A DNA stretch of 64,000 nucleotides. Source: Brachynemurus nebulosus. Its lineage: Eukaryota > Arthropoda > Insecta > Neuroptera > Myrmeleontidae. The position numbers and the translations under genes were made by a program. The notes under the pieces are model-generated. The model was given only the letters and a program-made list of their open reading frames with translations. It was not told the DNA's origin and made no database searches. Numbering within the stretch: the stretch's first letter is position 1; every line of letters begins with the position of its first letter. Positions 28,030 to 39,964 of this stretch are shown in pieces. Location of the stretch: NCBI GenBank assembly GCA_035578155.1, contig JAPWDM010000023.1:1550001-1614000 (forward strand). Reading direction: 5' to 3'.

Positions 28030-28457
28030 ACGTGTAGAGTAGTTACGTCGGGTGATTAATCGATTAATCGGTTTAGTCGACTAATTTTGTTTAGACTAAA
28101 TGACTAAAATGATTAATTTTTTAAATAACTAAAAATGACTAATTTTAATAGTTTTCCTGCATTATTTATTACTCCAAAAAATGAAAACTAAAAATTATCT
28201 ACTTTCATAAATTTTCACTTTTATGTTAATAATATGATTGTAATAATTATGCCATCTTTTTTTTTTCTTAAGAAATAATTAAAAGTTATAATGAAATTCA
28301 AAACAATATTTAAAAGAGTTACATAGATTACCTTATTCATGAATTTCACTAAAAATTTAGTCGATTAGTCAACTATTCTATCCTCGATATTTTCGACTAA
28401 TGACTAATTTTGTCTGAAAAACAATTTTAATCACTGATCAACTAACTGCTCCTAGGC
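28030..28457. mobile_element. Possible hAT-like MITE rich in ATTAGTCGACTAAT motifs
   Basis: The left part carries TAGTTACGTCGGGTGATTAA, GATTAATCGATTAATCGG and repeated GACTAAA; the right part carries the complementary AGTCGATTAGTC and CAATTTTAATCACTGATCAA. This arrangement of subterminal repeats resembles hAT MITEs, but the ends are only loosely inverted and I found no clean 8-bp duplication. Confidence 0.4.
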
Positions 28458-28822
28458 CCGACTTCTTCTGCCGAATCAGTCACATTCTAAAGAAGAATTT
28501 TGCCCGACATCCCAGAAAGGTGTGTGGTAGCAAATTACACATTCTTTCCTAATTTTATAAATAGTTTATAATAAAACGATAGAATGATGTAACTGGAAGC
28601 ATATTATCGGTTTCCGAAGTTATTCTTTTCTTTTTTAAATTTTTATCAAAGTACGATTGCAGCCTGCAGAAGATGGTCATAATGCAGAGATAAATTCAAA
28701 TTTTCTAGATTTTCTGTCAAAAAAATCAATACAATTTAATACTAGTTTAGGAACATTTCTTTATTAAACGAATTTCCATTGCCTTGAAAAGACCTGAGCC
28801 CGGGACTATGGCAGAAATTTGT

Positions 28823-28980
<158 letters not shown>

Positions 28981-29014
28981 GATGAGTTTTTTGAGAGTTG
29001 CCATTCGATTTATT

Positions 29015-29345
29015 AACTAAAATCACCGATTTTTAAAATTTGTTCACTATTAGAGAGTTAAACTATTTTAAATGGATATAAGTTATGTTATATGAGGTCC
29101 GCCAGGGTGCGGGGGTCCCAAAAGTGCCAAAAATAAACTACCAAACCGATTTTGAATATTTTTTCACCTTCAAAGAGTTAAACTCGTTTAAATGCATATA
29201 TGCTATACTATATGAGATCCACCAGGGTCCTGGCGATCCAAGAGCACCTAAAATTAATTACTTAACCGATTTTGAAAATTTTTTTACTGTGAGAGAGCTA
29301 AACTATTTTAGATGGATACAGGTTGTTTTATGAGATGCGCCAGTG
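29015..29345 (+). repeat. Three ~117-bp tandem units
   Basis: The CCGATTTT phrase recurs near 29026, 29143 and 29265, each followed by AGAGTTAAACT-type sequence and a GTCCGCCAGGGT/ATCCACCAGGGTC block. Related units lie at 19920-20210. Confidence 0.75.
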
Positions 29346-30008
29346 TCAAATCTTTTGAAATTTACAATGCCAATGAAACATTATGAAACTATTCAAAAAA
29401 ATCTGATCCCATCTAGCGCTATTAGCGCTCAATTCGCACAATTAAAATTTTTATTGACTAACTATATAATTACAGATTATACTTACTCCATATCACAATT
29501 GAGAGCTGTTACTTTTTTTATAAATTTTCCTACTGGAATAGAATGTTTTTCCGGGGTAAAAAGTAGCCTACAACCGTCTCTGTTTCCCAAGCAATTTCTG
29601 TACAAAGTTTTAAATCGATTGGCTTAAATATTGAGGCGTGAAAGCAAGACAGACAGACAAACAAACTCACTTTCACATTTATAATATTAATAAGGATGTT
29701 TTTACCTACACATAATTAGATATGTGTAAATTTTCATATCTAATTTATATTTTACTAACAACAGCGGTTCACTCGCATATAATCATAATTATGACCCCAG
29801 TTATTTCCCCGGAGAACTCCTTCATCGAGCACAAATAAAAACTATCTAAACAAACATTTTTAGTGGATTAACTATCTGTATACAAAATTACATTTAGATT
29901 CGTTATACCATTTAAATTTAAGTTTTTAAGTTTTCTATAGGGAAATTTTTATTATATCCAGGAGGAAGTCTATTTCATATTTATTATTCTGCACACAAAT
30001 TACGTATA
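29346..30008. other. Non-coding with a repeat tail
   Basis: Near 29640-29697 the sequence GAAAGCAAGACAGACAGACA leads into CACATTTATAATATTAATAAGGA. This type of terminus is common in insect dispersed elements, so this is probably the end of a fragmentary element. No gene seen. Confidence 0.45.
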
Positions 30009-30501
30009 GGTTAACCGGCGTAAATGTGAATTGGGGCAATTGTGAACGGCGCCTATAATTTCTAAAATAACATTAATTTTGTTAAAAATCAAATCTTAGT
30101 ATGTTTTGCTGTCTTTTCTTAATATGAATTATTAAAATTTGATAACAATTCTCCAAGTATTAGTATCATTTTTTTTTTATTTTAAAAAAAAAAAAAAACT
30201 TCCACCAATCCTCAAAAAAATTTTTTTTTTAAATACATTTTCTTTTTTTTAAATCTAAGAAATGGTTAAAAGTACTTCTAAAGAAGTGGTCTAAACTCTG
30301 AGGGGGTTCCTTATTAACTGTTAAAGAAATTCACAATTACCCCATTATTTTAAAATTGTGGGGTAATTGTGAACGTCATTCACAAATGTCCCCATTCGAT
30401 CAAAAATTTCAGTAGTGTTTTTTCAGAGTTGAAAATGTTGATGAAGATGCTGGCGACATTATTGTACAAGTTTCCGTTGTACAAACAATACAAATAATAA
30501 A

Positions 30502-30840
30502 TATACCCCTGTCGCAGCATCCTGCATAACATAGCGAATTTCCGTTTATAAAAATTAGTTTTTCTAGGAAACTAGCTGACATAGAACAATAGTTTAAAGA
30601 CATTTTTTATATAATTTTTTCTCCTCTTTTAAATGGTGCAAAAAAATTTGGCAAAAATTTTTGAATAAGTGGAAATTTTGACAAAAAACTAATTTTTTGC
30701 AAGAACAAATACCATGTTCCTGGCATCCGACGTGTCTGGCTGAAGAACTCATCCAAGATTTTTGGACTTCCAACGTTCTCTCCAAATTTCGTAAACCTAG
30801 GACATTTCGTTCGAGAGTTATCGTGCTGATACATAAATAC

Positions 30841-30933
<93 letters not shown>

Positions 30934-31056
30934 AATTTTAGTGAATGTTATTTTTGGGTTCTAGGGACCTCAAAACAAATTTCTGCCATAGTCCCGGGAT
31001 CAAGTCGCGTCATGAGACCTACTGTAATAGCTGAATTTCCATTCTGGAAATTCGCT
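30502..31056 (-). mobile_element. Family X copy 3 (reverse), nested in family Y
   Basis: Full block order of family X in reverse, from CCCCTGTCGCAGCATCCTGC to the TTTCCATTCTGGAAATTCGC palindrome, with a TA tract (30845-30933) in the standard place. Nested in Y copy 2, so it is younger than that Y insertion. Confidence 0.8.
30845..30933. repeat. (TA)n microsatellite
   Basis: About 89 bp with one AC interruption, at the fixed place inside family X. Confidence 0.97.
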
Positions 31057-31648
31057 AAAAGTTGTGTGTTAACTAAATGTATTCCCTTGAAAAAGTCTCA
31101 TTTTCCTTGTTTCTGTGTGAGAATCATGTAATTTTTTAATTTTTTATATGATAAAATGACAAAATTTCATCAAAATATCATTTTTAGTTTGAAATAAATT
31201 TGTTCCTACAATTTTTGTTATTTTTATTTAATCTTGATTTTTGGTACAAATTTGAGGTATGGATAACTTGCATTAAACAAAGAGAAATTGTGACCGCTAA
31301 AGTATGATGAAAAATTTGAAAGTGGGGTAAATGTGAAGAATTTAATTTGGGCTTTATTCTGATGTACCTCACTTCTCTTGTAATCCATTCTAAATAATTT
31401 TTCTGATGGCATTTACTTTTACCCCAAAATTCATAAGATTTGCCCGGGGAGCCGCACCGGGGAAATGTGAATGGCTTATAAAATTTTTGTTTTTCATACG
31501 AATTTGCTAAAAATTTGTGTGGTGCATCCTGAATAATGTAGAATTAAAAATAAATCAACCATAATGTGATATATAAAATTAAAAATACTTAAAACAACGC
31601 TTTTATCTCAATTCATGAAAATCCATTCACAATTACCCCGGTCAACCC

Positions 31649-32862
31649 TATATGTAAAATTTCAGAATAGACATTCTGAACGACCCCAAAGCTGACAAAG
31701 AAAAATTATAACCCGACATCCCAGAAAGGTGTGTGGTAGCAAATTACACATTCTTTCCTAATTTTTTGCCAAAATCATGAGCCAACCGAACTACAAAATA
31801 AGTATTAATATAAATTTTCATATATGTATACATAGTATAGATGGGTTCGTGAATGAATTTTTACTCACGATTGCGCATAGTCATGAACTCAGTTTTGTAC
31901 TCACTTCCGATCACAAACGAGAAAATTTACTTTTTGCCCAGTCACGTACGATTTCAAATAAAACTTAAAAATTTTGTAAAGATAAAAAGTCATGTAGTTG
32001 ACTTGAAAAGAATTCAATTGTAGTCTTCTTCAATTACTCGAAAAATTGTCACGATCATGTTCGCTCATGCACGAACCTAAGCAACTTTTGACGATCGCGA
32101 TGGGTTACGCACGGTGATTCACAATCTTTTGAAAATAAATCTGAAAAGCAATCAAAATTTTTCAAAGTATAATGTGTCGAAAATGCCTCAAAACATGAGA
32201 CACATTGTATGTTTATAGATTAGAAATTTTCACAAGAATTTTTCCGAATCGCCTGTACCAACATGTTTTTGTTTTCCATTGCAACGGTTGCGTAACAAAG
32301 AAAAAATTGACAGTCATCGATTATTTTACATTCACATATATTTATTTCCGTATTTACTTATATTTTAATTATTTTTAATCAAAAATATTATCTTTGAAAA
32401 AATTTATTTAATATATTTTCTTTGTAATATATATTATGTGAAAATATTTACTACGTCATAAATGCTAGAAAATTCTATTATGTTTGTATGCATCCAATAA
32501 TAGTAGAAAAATTATTTTTAAAAAAAGCTACAAAATTATCACAATCTCAACAAATCTTAAACAAAAAATACAAAATGTTTGAATTATTAACAAAATACAA
32601 TATGTAATGTATAGGAAAAACAGGTAACTAACAATACATAAAGTGCGTCATAAAGAAAAATATTAAAAAAATGTTTTCGGTCTGAGTAATCAAAGATAAA
32701 TGTTGACATTTATATTTAATTAGTTTTTAATTCGAGAATAAGAAAATGTTCTTTTCACTTCTTATTTTAAAAAAATTTAATACATATATTTTTAGTTCTA
32801 GACAGTATGTGCCAAAAATTTACTTTGCAAATATTTAAAATAGCTAATAGGCGTCTAACTTA
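31649..32862. other. Non-coding AT-rich stretch downstream of slowpoke exon
   Basis: No exon recognised. A block of about 54 bp near 31710-31763 (CCCGACATCCCAGAAAGGTG onward) is identical to 28504-28557, a dispersed repeat fragment. Confidence 0.5.
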
Positions 32863-32919
32863 AAAAAACAAAAAAAAAAAAAAAAAAAAAAAAACAAAAA
32901 AACAAAAAAAAAAAAAAAC
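32863..32919. repeat. Poly-A (poly-T on the gene strand) tract beside the slowpoke splice donor
   Basis: A run of A with a few C interruptions. On the minus strand this is a U-rich tract starting about 14 nt after the last base of the slowpoke exon. Confidence 0.9.
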
Positions 32920-32933
32920 AGTAAAATACTTAC

Positions 32934-33251
32934 CAAAATTCTTCCTGTAGTAGTTTGTCCTGATATGAGTTCACCCGCCCAGTCTTTTGCTTCAGTCATG
33001 AAGGTTCCCTCGAACTCCTGTTTGCCCGCATTTCGTGCGGCCTTCTGCTCCTTCTGTTTCGGATCATTTGGTGCATATTCAGTTTCTGTACTCTTGCAAC
33101 AAAGAAATGAAAATGCCCGCCAAATGAGCACAATAAGGAGGCCAGCCAAAAATGTGAAGATACTAGATAATAAAAAGCACCACCATTTGCGAACCTTCAA
33201 GCACTCATCAACGGAAACAGGCGGCTCTGTAGCCGCTTCTTCGCACGTCAT
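32934..33251 (-). CDS. slo: Slowpoke calcium-activated potassium channel, first coding exon (partial gene)
   Basis: This exon encodes the first 106 residues of a BK-type (KCa1.1) channel alpha subunit, a plasma-membrane potassium channel gated by calcium and voltage that repolarises neurons and muscle. After a variable 15-residue start it reads CLKVRKWWCFLLSSIFTFLA, the S0 membrane segment unique to BK channels (roughly residues 24-45), then the conserved cytoplasmic linker NDPKQKEQKAARN and EGTFMTEAKDWAGELISGQT. It ends at TTTGRIL followed by the donor GTAAGT, in phase 0. The strong match to insect Slowpoke in the S0 and S0-S1 linker makes the identity firm. The S1-S6 pore and RCK domains are not in this window, so they must lie beyond its left edge, making intron 1 at least 33 kb. 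The start chosen is the first ATG of the open frame; a further upstream non-coding exon is likely, since an acceptor-like TTTTTATTAG sits at about 33300. Confidence 0.93.
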
Positions 33252-34205
33252 CCCCTAAGGGAAACTGTTGCCAAATAGAAATGCGGCATTCACCTTCTAA
33301 TAAAAATAGATGAATGATAATTCGAAGAAATAACAGAAATTCGTGGTCGATAACTATTTCTATATGATGTCGTGTAATAATCAAAATGACAAATGAACGA
33401 CGTAATCATCGAGGGGCGTGTTTAGGGAATATTTCCCAAAGATTTTCTTCAGTGATAACAAGAATTCGATATAATAATATGACTCCGAATGTTCGATGTT
33501 AACAGTAAGAATGAGGTATTCATCAAGAAATTTACAATTGCAGTTTTTATAGTGAAGCAATAGAAATAAAAAAGAAACGAAACTAGATTATCTAGAAATG
33601 ACACTGTATTATCGAAAAGTTCTAGGTCAACAACAACTTTAACACTAATTTTAACGCGATGTTAACAATAACAACAAAAGCACTTTTTTCTATTTATAAA
33701 CAATTTTCTTATTTTATTTATATGATTAATTTTTTTAATTTTTCTTTTCATTTATTTGATTTTTTACGGTTACGCCAACAATGGTCTTTTGTACGCAATT
33801 TGAAAAACATCCGCACAATTGTTTGTTTTTTTTTTTTGCTTTTCTTTTTTTTTTTTTTTTTGAAACGTTACACCTAAATAACAACAAACGCAATTAAAAA
33901 TAACATTAGATACCGAAAACACACATTTCTGTTGTAACAAAGTGTCCCTTAATTGTCCAAAAAAATTGATTTGTTCTATATTGTATATTTATAAATTACA
34001 AAGCACCTTAACCAATTAATCAGTCTAGTAGAATGATTGATTTTTGAATCGATTAAACAGTACAGTTAAATATTTAGTATGCTAAAAGCTCGTCTACAAG
34101 TTCTATGTCACCTTTATCTATGTTATATTTCTACATAATATATATGTATATACATATTTTGTATATTATATAGGTAATAGGAAACACTATAGCACAATAT
34201 TGAAG
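33252..34205 (-). promoter_or_regulatory. Slowpoke 5' region (5' UTR and intergenic)
   Basis: No coding sequence. Just upstream of the slowpoke ATG, a minus-strand TTTTTATTAG could be the 3' splice site of a 5' UTR intron (about 33300). The rest is AT-rich with homopolymer runs. Promoter position cannot be read directly. Confidence 0.4.
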
Positions 34206-34520
34206 ATGGTGTTTCTGTTGTGTACGGTAACGTAGCTTCAAAAGCACTGTCTACCTCATAGTGGGACACCCCCCACTTCGTGTTCGGGATACACACGCGA
34301 CGACGCCGTTTAACGCCGTTATTACTAGTACCTCGCTAGTCGCTGGCTTGGTGCGGGAATCAATATCGGCGAGCATACGATACACCGCCACAACGCCACA
34401 ACGACCATTACCGTGGTGAACTCCACGCACGAGTCGACGAGCATCATTCCAAATCAACCAATCGACGTTGCCATAACCCGTATGACCTAAGTGACGCCAA
34501 ATATACCACCAGTGACCCTA
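34206..34520. promoter_or_regulatory. CpG-rich island between slowpoke and ASH2
   Basis: About 300 bp of roughly balanced base composition and many CG dinucleotides (ACACGCGACGACGCCGTTTA, for example) in an otherwise very AT-rich region. There is no convincing protein. It could be a promoter or 5' UTR exon of slowpoke on the minus strand. The short open frame across it looks like chance. Confidence 0.4.
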
Positions 34521-35841
34521 AATCTGTTCAATATTTTGCTGCTTTCATATTAAATATTAAATAATAATCATTTTTAAATTAACGAGGTTGAATTGTTACG
34601 AAAAAATGATAAATGCTCAGTTGAAACCAATTAAAACTGGTTCGATTTTAGAATGAAAAAAAAAAAACTGTTAAATTTTTATTATGATTAGGAAGCTTAT
34701 TGTTGAGAAAAGCGCATTATAATATATGATAAAATACATGTGTTTGTCGGTTAAAAAATGAAACTAAAATGGTTACATATAGTAAACAGGTAAATTAGTT
34801 TAAACGCATATATCAAGTTTAAAAAGAATTTGAAGAAGCGAAATTTTCAACAATTAATCAGTATACCTATTCGATTAAAAGTATTTAGTATAGATTGAAT
34901 TATACGTAACGATAAAAATGGTTCCTTAAGCACCAATAAATAAAAAGAAAATTTGCAATATTCGCTAAATCAGTTTTAACTACTTTTCTAAATCCCTTCG
35001 GTAACCTTGGTGATCCTCTCAGTTATTACTCTTTACAATTTTCCTTTTTATTTGTGCATTCTTATAGAGAAATCTTCAAGAGTAATCTGTATTCTCAAAT
35101 TTTAAATATAAAATTAATAAAGACAAAACAATTTACCAGTAAAAGCTTGACTATTAAAAATTTAAAGGCAATAAAAATAATTATTGCTTTTAACCTAATC
35201 ATCTATTCATTTTATTTACTTATTATTAAACTATTTATTTAGTAAAAAAAAAATTAAATAAATAAATAAATAAATAAAAAGTAAAAGAACATTATAATTA
35301 ATACTTAAAGAAATTTTTATTTTATAATGTAAACTTATTTAGAATCACTCTCATTGAAAATTCCTACTATTTTCCCCAAAAAAATAAAATTAAAATCTAA
35401 AATATTCTTCTAAAATTTTGTTAATTGTAATATTTAATCTAACAATGAATTCCATACAAAAATATTCTTCATCCTTCTTTCTTTCAATAATATAATTTAA
35501 CGAATAAATCATTTTCTAACAACATTGCAACAATTATGAAATCATAAAAGACTGATATTGATGAAAAAATTAAGACCGTTAACCGTTAATTAACGGCGTT
35601 ACCATACGTTAACGCCAATAAATTGTTGCATTTATCAATCACTGTATTACCGACCGACATTAATTTCAAATATTTTAGTTCCATTATTGCTCACAGTGAC
35701 AAAACTGTCACTACGTTCTATAACTTGTTCAATGTTGTTATTTTTTATGTCAAATACCTCCTAATATTTTTCCCATTGAAATTTTTTCCCCTTTTTGTGT
35801 GAAAAATATTTTCCTAGTCGGTCACAAATTTTCTACGCAAG
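34521..35841. other. Intergenic AT-rich stretch upstream of ASH2
   Basis: No gene recognised. It contains an (AAAT)n/AATA stretch near 35255-35280 and an inverted GTTAACCGTTAATTAACGG block near 35578. The ASH2 promoter should lie in the last few hundred bases. Confidence 0.4.
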
Positions 35842-38800
35842 ATGGAGAAATCTGATTCCAATGGGGAAGAGAAAAAAAGCAATAATGATGTAGATAAAAA
35901 TAATATTAAATCTGAAACCGCTGAAAGAAGTAACGGCGAGAAGAAGTCCCAAGAACCGCAAGGAAATTGTTATTGGTACGAAAAACCCTAAGAAAATATT
36001 TGCTAATTTCAAAGTATACACCGTAATCTTTTTTGTTTACAGTGGCAAGGAGCGAAATTTAAATATTATTGAATTATTATGTGCAAGTTGTAATCGTTGG
36101 TTTCATGAATCGTGTATTGGTTATCAACTTGGAAAATTGGTTCCTTTTTTAACTAATTATGTGTTTGTTTGTAAGAACTGTTCACCAACTGGTCTGGAAA
36201 GTTTTAAGAAAAATCAAGCTTGTACGTATAATACCAGAATAATTCACTAATCCGATTTCCAAAAAATTAACTTTACGTATACAGTATGCACGGTCAAATG
36301 TGTAAAATATAAATTTTAAAAGGATATTTTTTTTAAAAAATTCTTGTCATAACAGTCACATCTTTAATAACCTTAAACTAAATTTGGCGGGAAATCCAAA
36401 AATAATCTTAAACTATTGTGGCTAATGTTTTCCCCCGAAAAATTTTTTAAAAACATAATATTCGTGATAAAAATAACATACTTTTAAAGTATGAATTTTT
36501 GGCCATCAAAATGGCGAGATTCAATTTAAAAATGAGAATTATGTACTAAAATTTATATTCCTGTTAGTCCCACGCTTCTAATTTAATCAAAAATAAAAAG
36601 AGCCCTAGTGAAAGACACTAAAAAGCCTAGTGAACAAATAGCCTCGAATTCTATGTCTCTGTAACCAAAATTACGATTTTCGTAGTTGAAAGCTGCTGAT
36701 ACCTGATGATGTTATTAAGATAAAATTTTAGCTTTTTTTTTAAATACTCGTTATTAATTTTTTCATATAGGGTAGGACGGAGTAAAAAAAAGACACTCGC
36801 GCAGGTGGGTTAAAAAAGACACATAAATTTTTATTAACTTCAAATTTAACACTTGAAGTTAATAAAAATTTATGTCTCTTTTTTACCACACCTGCGCGGG
36901 TGTCTTTTTTTTACCCCGCCCTACCCAAGATTTATTAGTGCGGTTTTAATAATTTAGGGAAAAATTTTCAATTTCTGTTATCAAAAATATCGAGTTCCTT
37001 TTAGAACTGGAACTTGGACACTAAAACTCAAGTTTCTGTTAATCGCATACTTCTAATTTTATCAAAATTGAAACGAGTGGTAATAGAAACTTACAGATAG
37101 CTCCAAATTCCCTATCTCTACGACCAAAATTACGAAGTTTGTGGCAAAAAGTTGATTAAATAATCTTGATGACGTCGTCACGGTAAAATTTTAATTTTTA
37201 CATTATTTTATTTTTTTTTTAAATGGTCTGATTTAGGTATTATAAAGTTAATATTGTAAATTACATATAGTTACTAATTTGTATTATTATTTTTTTTTTA
37301 GTATTCCCTCAAATGTGCCAAACAGCAATTGCTAATTTACAACAAGCTAGCATAAAAGAAGGCAATACCCGATACATATTTAGCAAAGATAAACATATAA
37401 TCCCGTGGATTGATCATCACTGGGAAAGCATGACAACAATGCCACGTAGGGTAACCCAATCTTGGCACGTTACAATTCATAAGGCCCTCTTGAAAGATAT
37501 TAATATCCTATTCAATTACGAAGAACATGCGACCGAAGGACAAATGTTTGGTCTCATGAACTTAGATTTAACTACAGTAAAACCCAATTATGAAGCAATG
37601 ATTAAAGGTGGTACATTAAAAATAACTGACGTCGGCATACAACATAGTAAGTTATTTTAAAAACAAAAACAAAAAAATGTTTGGTAATATTTAAATTGAA
37701 CTTTAATACAGTTCCTTTGCAGACCGGAATGAAAGGGCGTACAGCAAAACGGCGTCTTCCTGGCGACACAGGACCCGTGAATAAGAAAGGGCGAAATACT
37801 GATTTTGGTGCACCAAAATTGCCCGCACACGGCTATCCGCTGGAACATCCTTATAATAAAGATGGGTATCGATATATATTGGCAGAACCGGATCCGCATG
37901 CTCCGTTTCGACAGGTTAGTATGAAGGAGTACTGCAGGGTGATTCAATGAGGCCGTTGCTCTTGTTTTTTGCTTGAGGGAGTAAACGTAAAATGTAATCA
38001 ATATTTATTTAGGAATTTGATGAAAGTCCTGATTGGGCTGGCAAACCAATTCCTGGATGGTTATATCGAACCTTATCACCAGGTACAGTCCTGTTGGCTT
38101 TACACGATCGTGCACCACAACTTAAAATCTCTGAAGATCGTCTCGCCGTAACCGGGGAAAAGGGATACTGCACAGTGCGAGCCACTCATTGTATGTATTA
38201 ATATTTTTTAATAATTGTCAAAATATCAAAATAATAATTTCTTGCAGGTGTAACACGTGGTGCCTGGTATTGGGAAGCAACAATTGAAGAAATGCCGGAA
38301 GGTTCAGCGACACGAATTGGTTGGGGTCAAGAGTATGCAAATCTACAAGCCCCGTTAGGATACGATAAATTTGGATATTCATGGAGATCGCGAAAAGGGA
38401 CGAGATTTCATGAATCCTGTGGTAAACATTACAGTACCGGGTACGGTGAAGGCGATACTCTTGGATTTATGATTATTTTACCGGATTCGAAACATGTTAA
38501 ACACGTTCCTAACACTTATAAAGATCGAGTAAGCTTTTAAATATTATCTTAGCAAATAATATTTGTTATCTTATATAAATCTTCATAATTATTTCAGCCA
38601 TTAGTAAAATTTAAAAGTCATCTGTATTATGAAGAGAAAGATAATGTTGCTGAATCGTTAAAAAATTTGAAACCATTACCGGGGAGTCAAATAATATTTT
38701 TCAAAAATGGTGTCTCGCAAGGTGTCGCGTTTATTGATATTTATGGTGGCGCTTATTATCCAGCTGTGGCGTTACATAAAAGTTCTACAGTTTCCGTTAA

Positions 38801-39038
38801 TTTTGGACCAAATTTTAAATATCCACCATCGTTAGAAGAATTCGATTATCGGCCCGTAAGTATTTAATTCGTTTTTAAAAAAAAAGGTTTATTTTAATAC
38901 TGTTATATTGTTTGTTTTTTTTTTTTTTTTTAGATGTGTGAAAAGGCTGAGGAAGCGATCTGTGAACAAAGCTTAGCTGACATGTTATATTTAGTAGAAA
39001 ATGAAGGAAAATTAAGATTGGATACATTTACTGTATGA
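35842..39038 (+). CDS. ash2: ASH2, core subunit of MLL/SET1 H3K4 methyltransferase complexes
   Basis: Eight exons: 35842-35975, 36043-36221, 37302-37646, 37712-37914, 38013-38190, 38248-38528, 38598-38855, 38934-39038, with GT/AG junctions and phases that close to 560 residues, close to the usual insect length. After an acidic/lysine-rich start, residues about 43-100 form the atypical PHD-like zinc finger ([32 protein letters not shown]) with the adjoining winged-helix DNA-binding region ([30 protein letters not shown]). Then come the conserved [14 protein letters not shown] and [13 protein letters not shown] linker, the SPRY domain (about 330-525: [33 protein letters not shown]) that binds RBBP5, and the C-terminal end that contacts DPY30 in this family. 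ASH2 acts in the nucleus with WDR5, RBBP5 and DPY30 to stimulate H3K4 methylation. A possible alternative last exon is described in the findings. The start is the first ATG, with purines at the usual positions. Confidence 0.95.
36770..36926. mobile_element. Hairpin MITE in ASH2 intron 2
   Basis: A 157-bp near-perfect palindrome: GGGTAGGACGGAGTAAAAAA on the left, its complement ending GCCCTACCC on the right. The arms pair almost fully, so it would fold into one long hairpin in the pre-mRNA. No clear target duplication. Confidence 0.8.
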
Positions 39039-39593
39039 CAATAATGAATTTTTTTATTTTGTATTTTATATTTGTTTCCTCATTTTAATATAAAATAAGA
39101 ACGAAATATTTCCAATATTTTAATTTTTTTTAGCAACTTTTAACCCGACAAACGGAAGAGCATAAGTTAAAAACATTTTTACAAAAGAAAATAAAAAGTA
39201 GAGCCAAATACAGATTTTTATTCTTTTTACCATGTACACTGTTGCTAGAGTACTAGACACAGATCAGCATTGCTTATGTTTGTATATAAATATTGCATAG
39301 AATAACGCCTCACATCTTACTCAGTAGGTGGCAGTGAACGTGTTAATCCCTTTACTGATTCTCACAGCCAATAGTGGACTTTTACTAATTTTCTAATTTA
39401 AAACTTTTTGTAAATATTAAAAACACAAAACATTAGAAGGTAATTTCCTATCTCTATACTAGCGATACCAGCATCGCCAAAAGATGACGTAGAATCCCCA
39501 CTAACGTGTCATATATATACAATATATACATGATATACACTGAGCTTGTGCTTGTATATGTGTGATATGTGTATGTATGTGCGTTACCGCTTA
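39039..39593. other. ASH2 3' flank and intergenic
   Basis: It contains the ASH2 3' UTR, a possible alternative terminal exon (39134-39256), and near 39453 the sequence TCTCTATACTAGCGAT, identical to the start of the Helitron-like element at 59613. Confidence 0.45.
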
Positions 39594-39964
39594 AGGTTCA
39601 TTCATACCTACAAACACTGAACGTCACAGACACGTATCGTGGCAGACACGACATTTTCAAAAGTATTCATATACACAGACAATTAGCAGACAGACACGGA
39701 CAGTAGATACTATACGTATAGCACATATAGTATGTATCACTGACAAGGAAAGGTATCCAACTGTATCTCTCAAAAATTTGTGAAACTTTGGTAGATTGTA
39801 GAACCTATTAAAACTAATCATGAGCCATATTTCGTTCGTGCCCATATAAGCGGTTTAAGGGGGTGAAACTCACCCCGGAAAATGAACTTGCGTTAAAAAA
39901 TATTTGTCGTGTCTGCCACAATACGTGTCTGTAACGTTCTGTGTCTGTAGATATGAATGGACCT
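39594..39964. mobile_element. TTA-flanked MITE with ~65-bp inverted ends
   Basis: Left end AGGTTCATTCATACCTACA, right end its complement (TGTAGATATGAATGGACCT). The arms continue through CAGACACGTATCGTGGCAGA. TTA flanks both sides (39591-39593 and 39965-39967). 371 bp, non-coding, PIF/Harbinger type by duplication. Confidence 0.87.

Larger units (their letters stand above)
30009..31648. mobile_element. Family Y copy 2, with family X inside
   Basis: Ends GGTTAACCGGCGTAAATGTG and CACAATTACCCCGGTCAACCC, with TA just outside both (30007-30008, 31649-31650). The halves match copy 1 on either side of an interior family X element (30502-31056). The X insertion replaces about 200 bp that are present in copy 1. 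Confidence 0.8.

Noticed and set aside
34251..34457. 68-codon Arg-rich frame in the CpG-rich island
   Set aside because: Arg/Val/Gly composition follows from GC content; no domain and not in frame with slowpoke.
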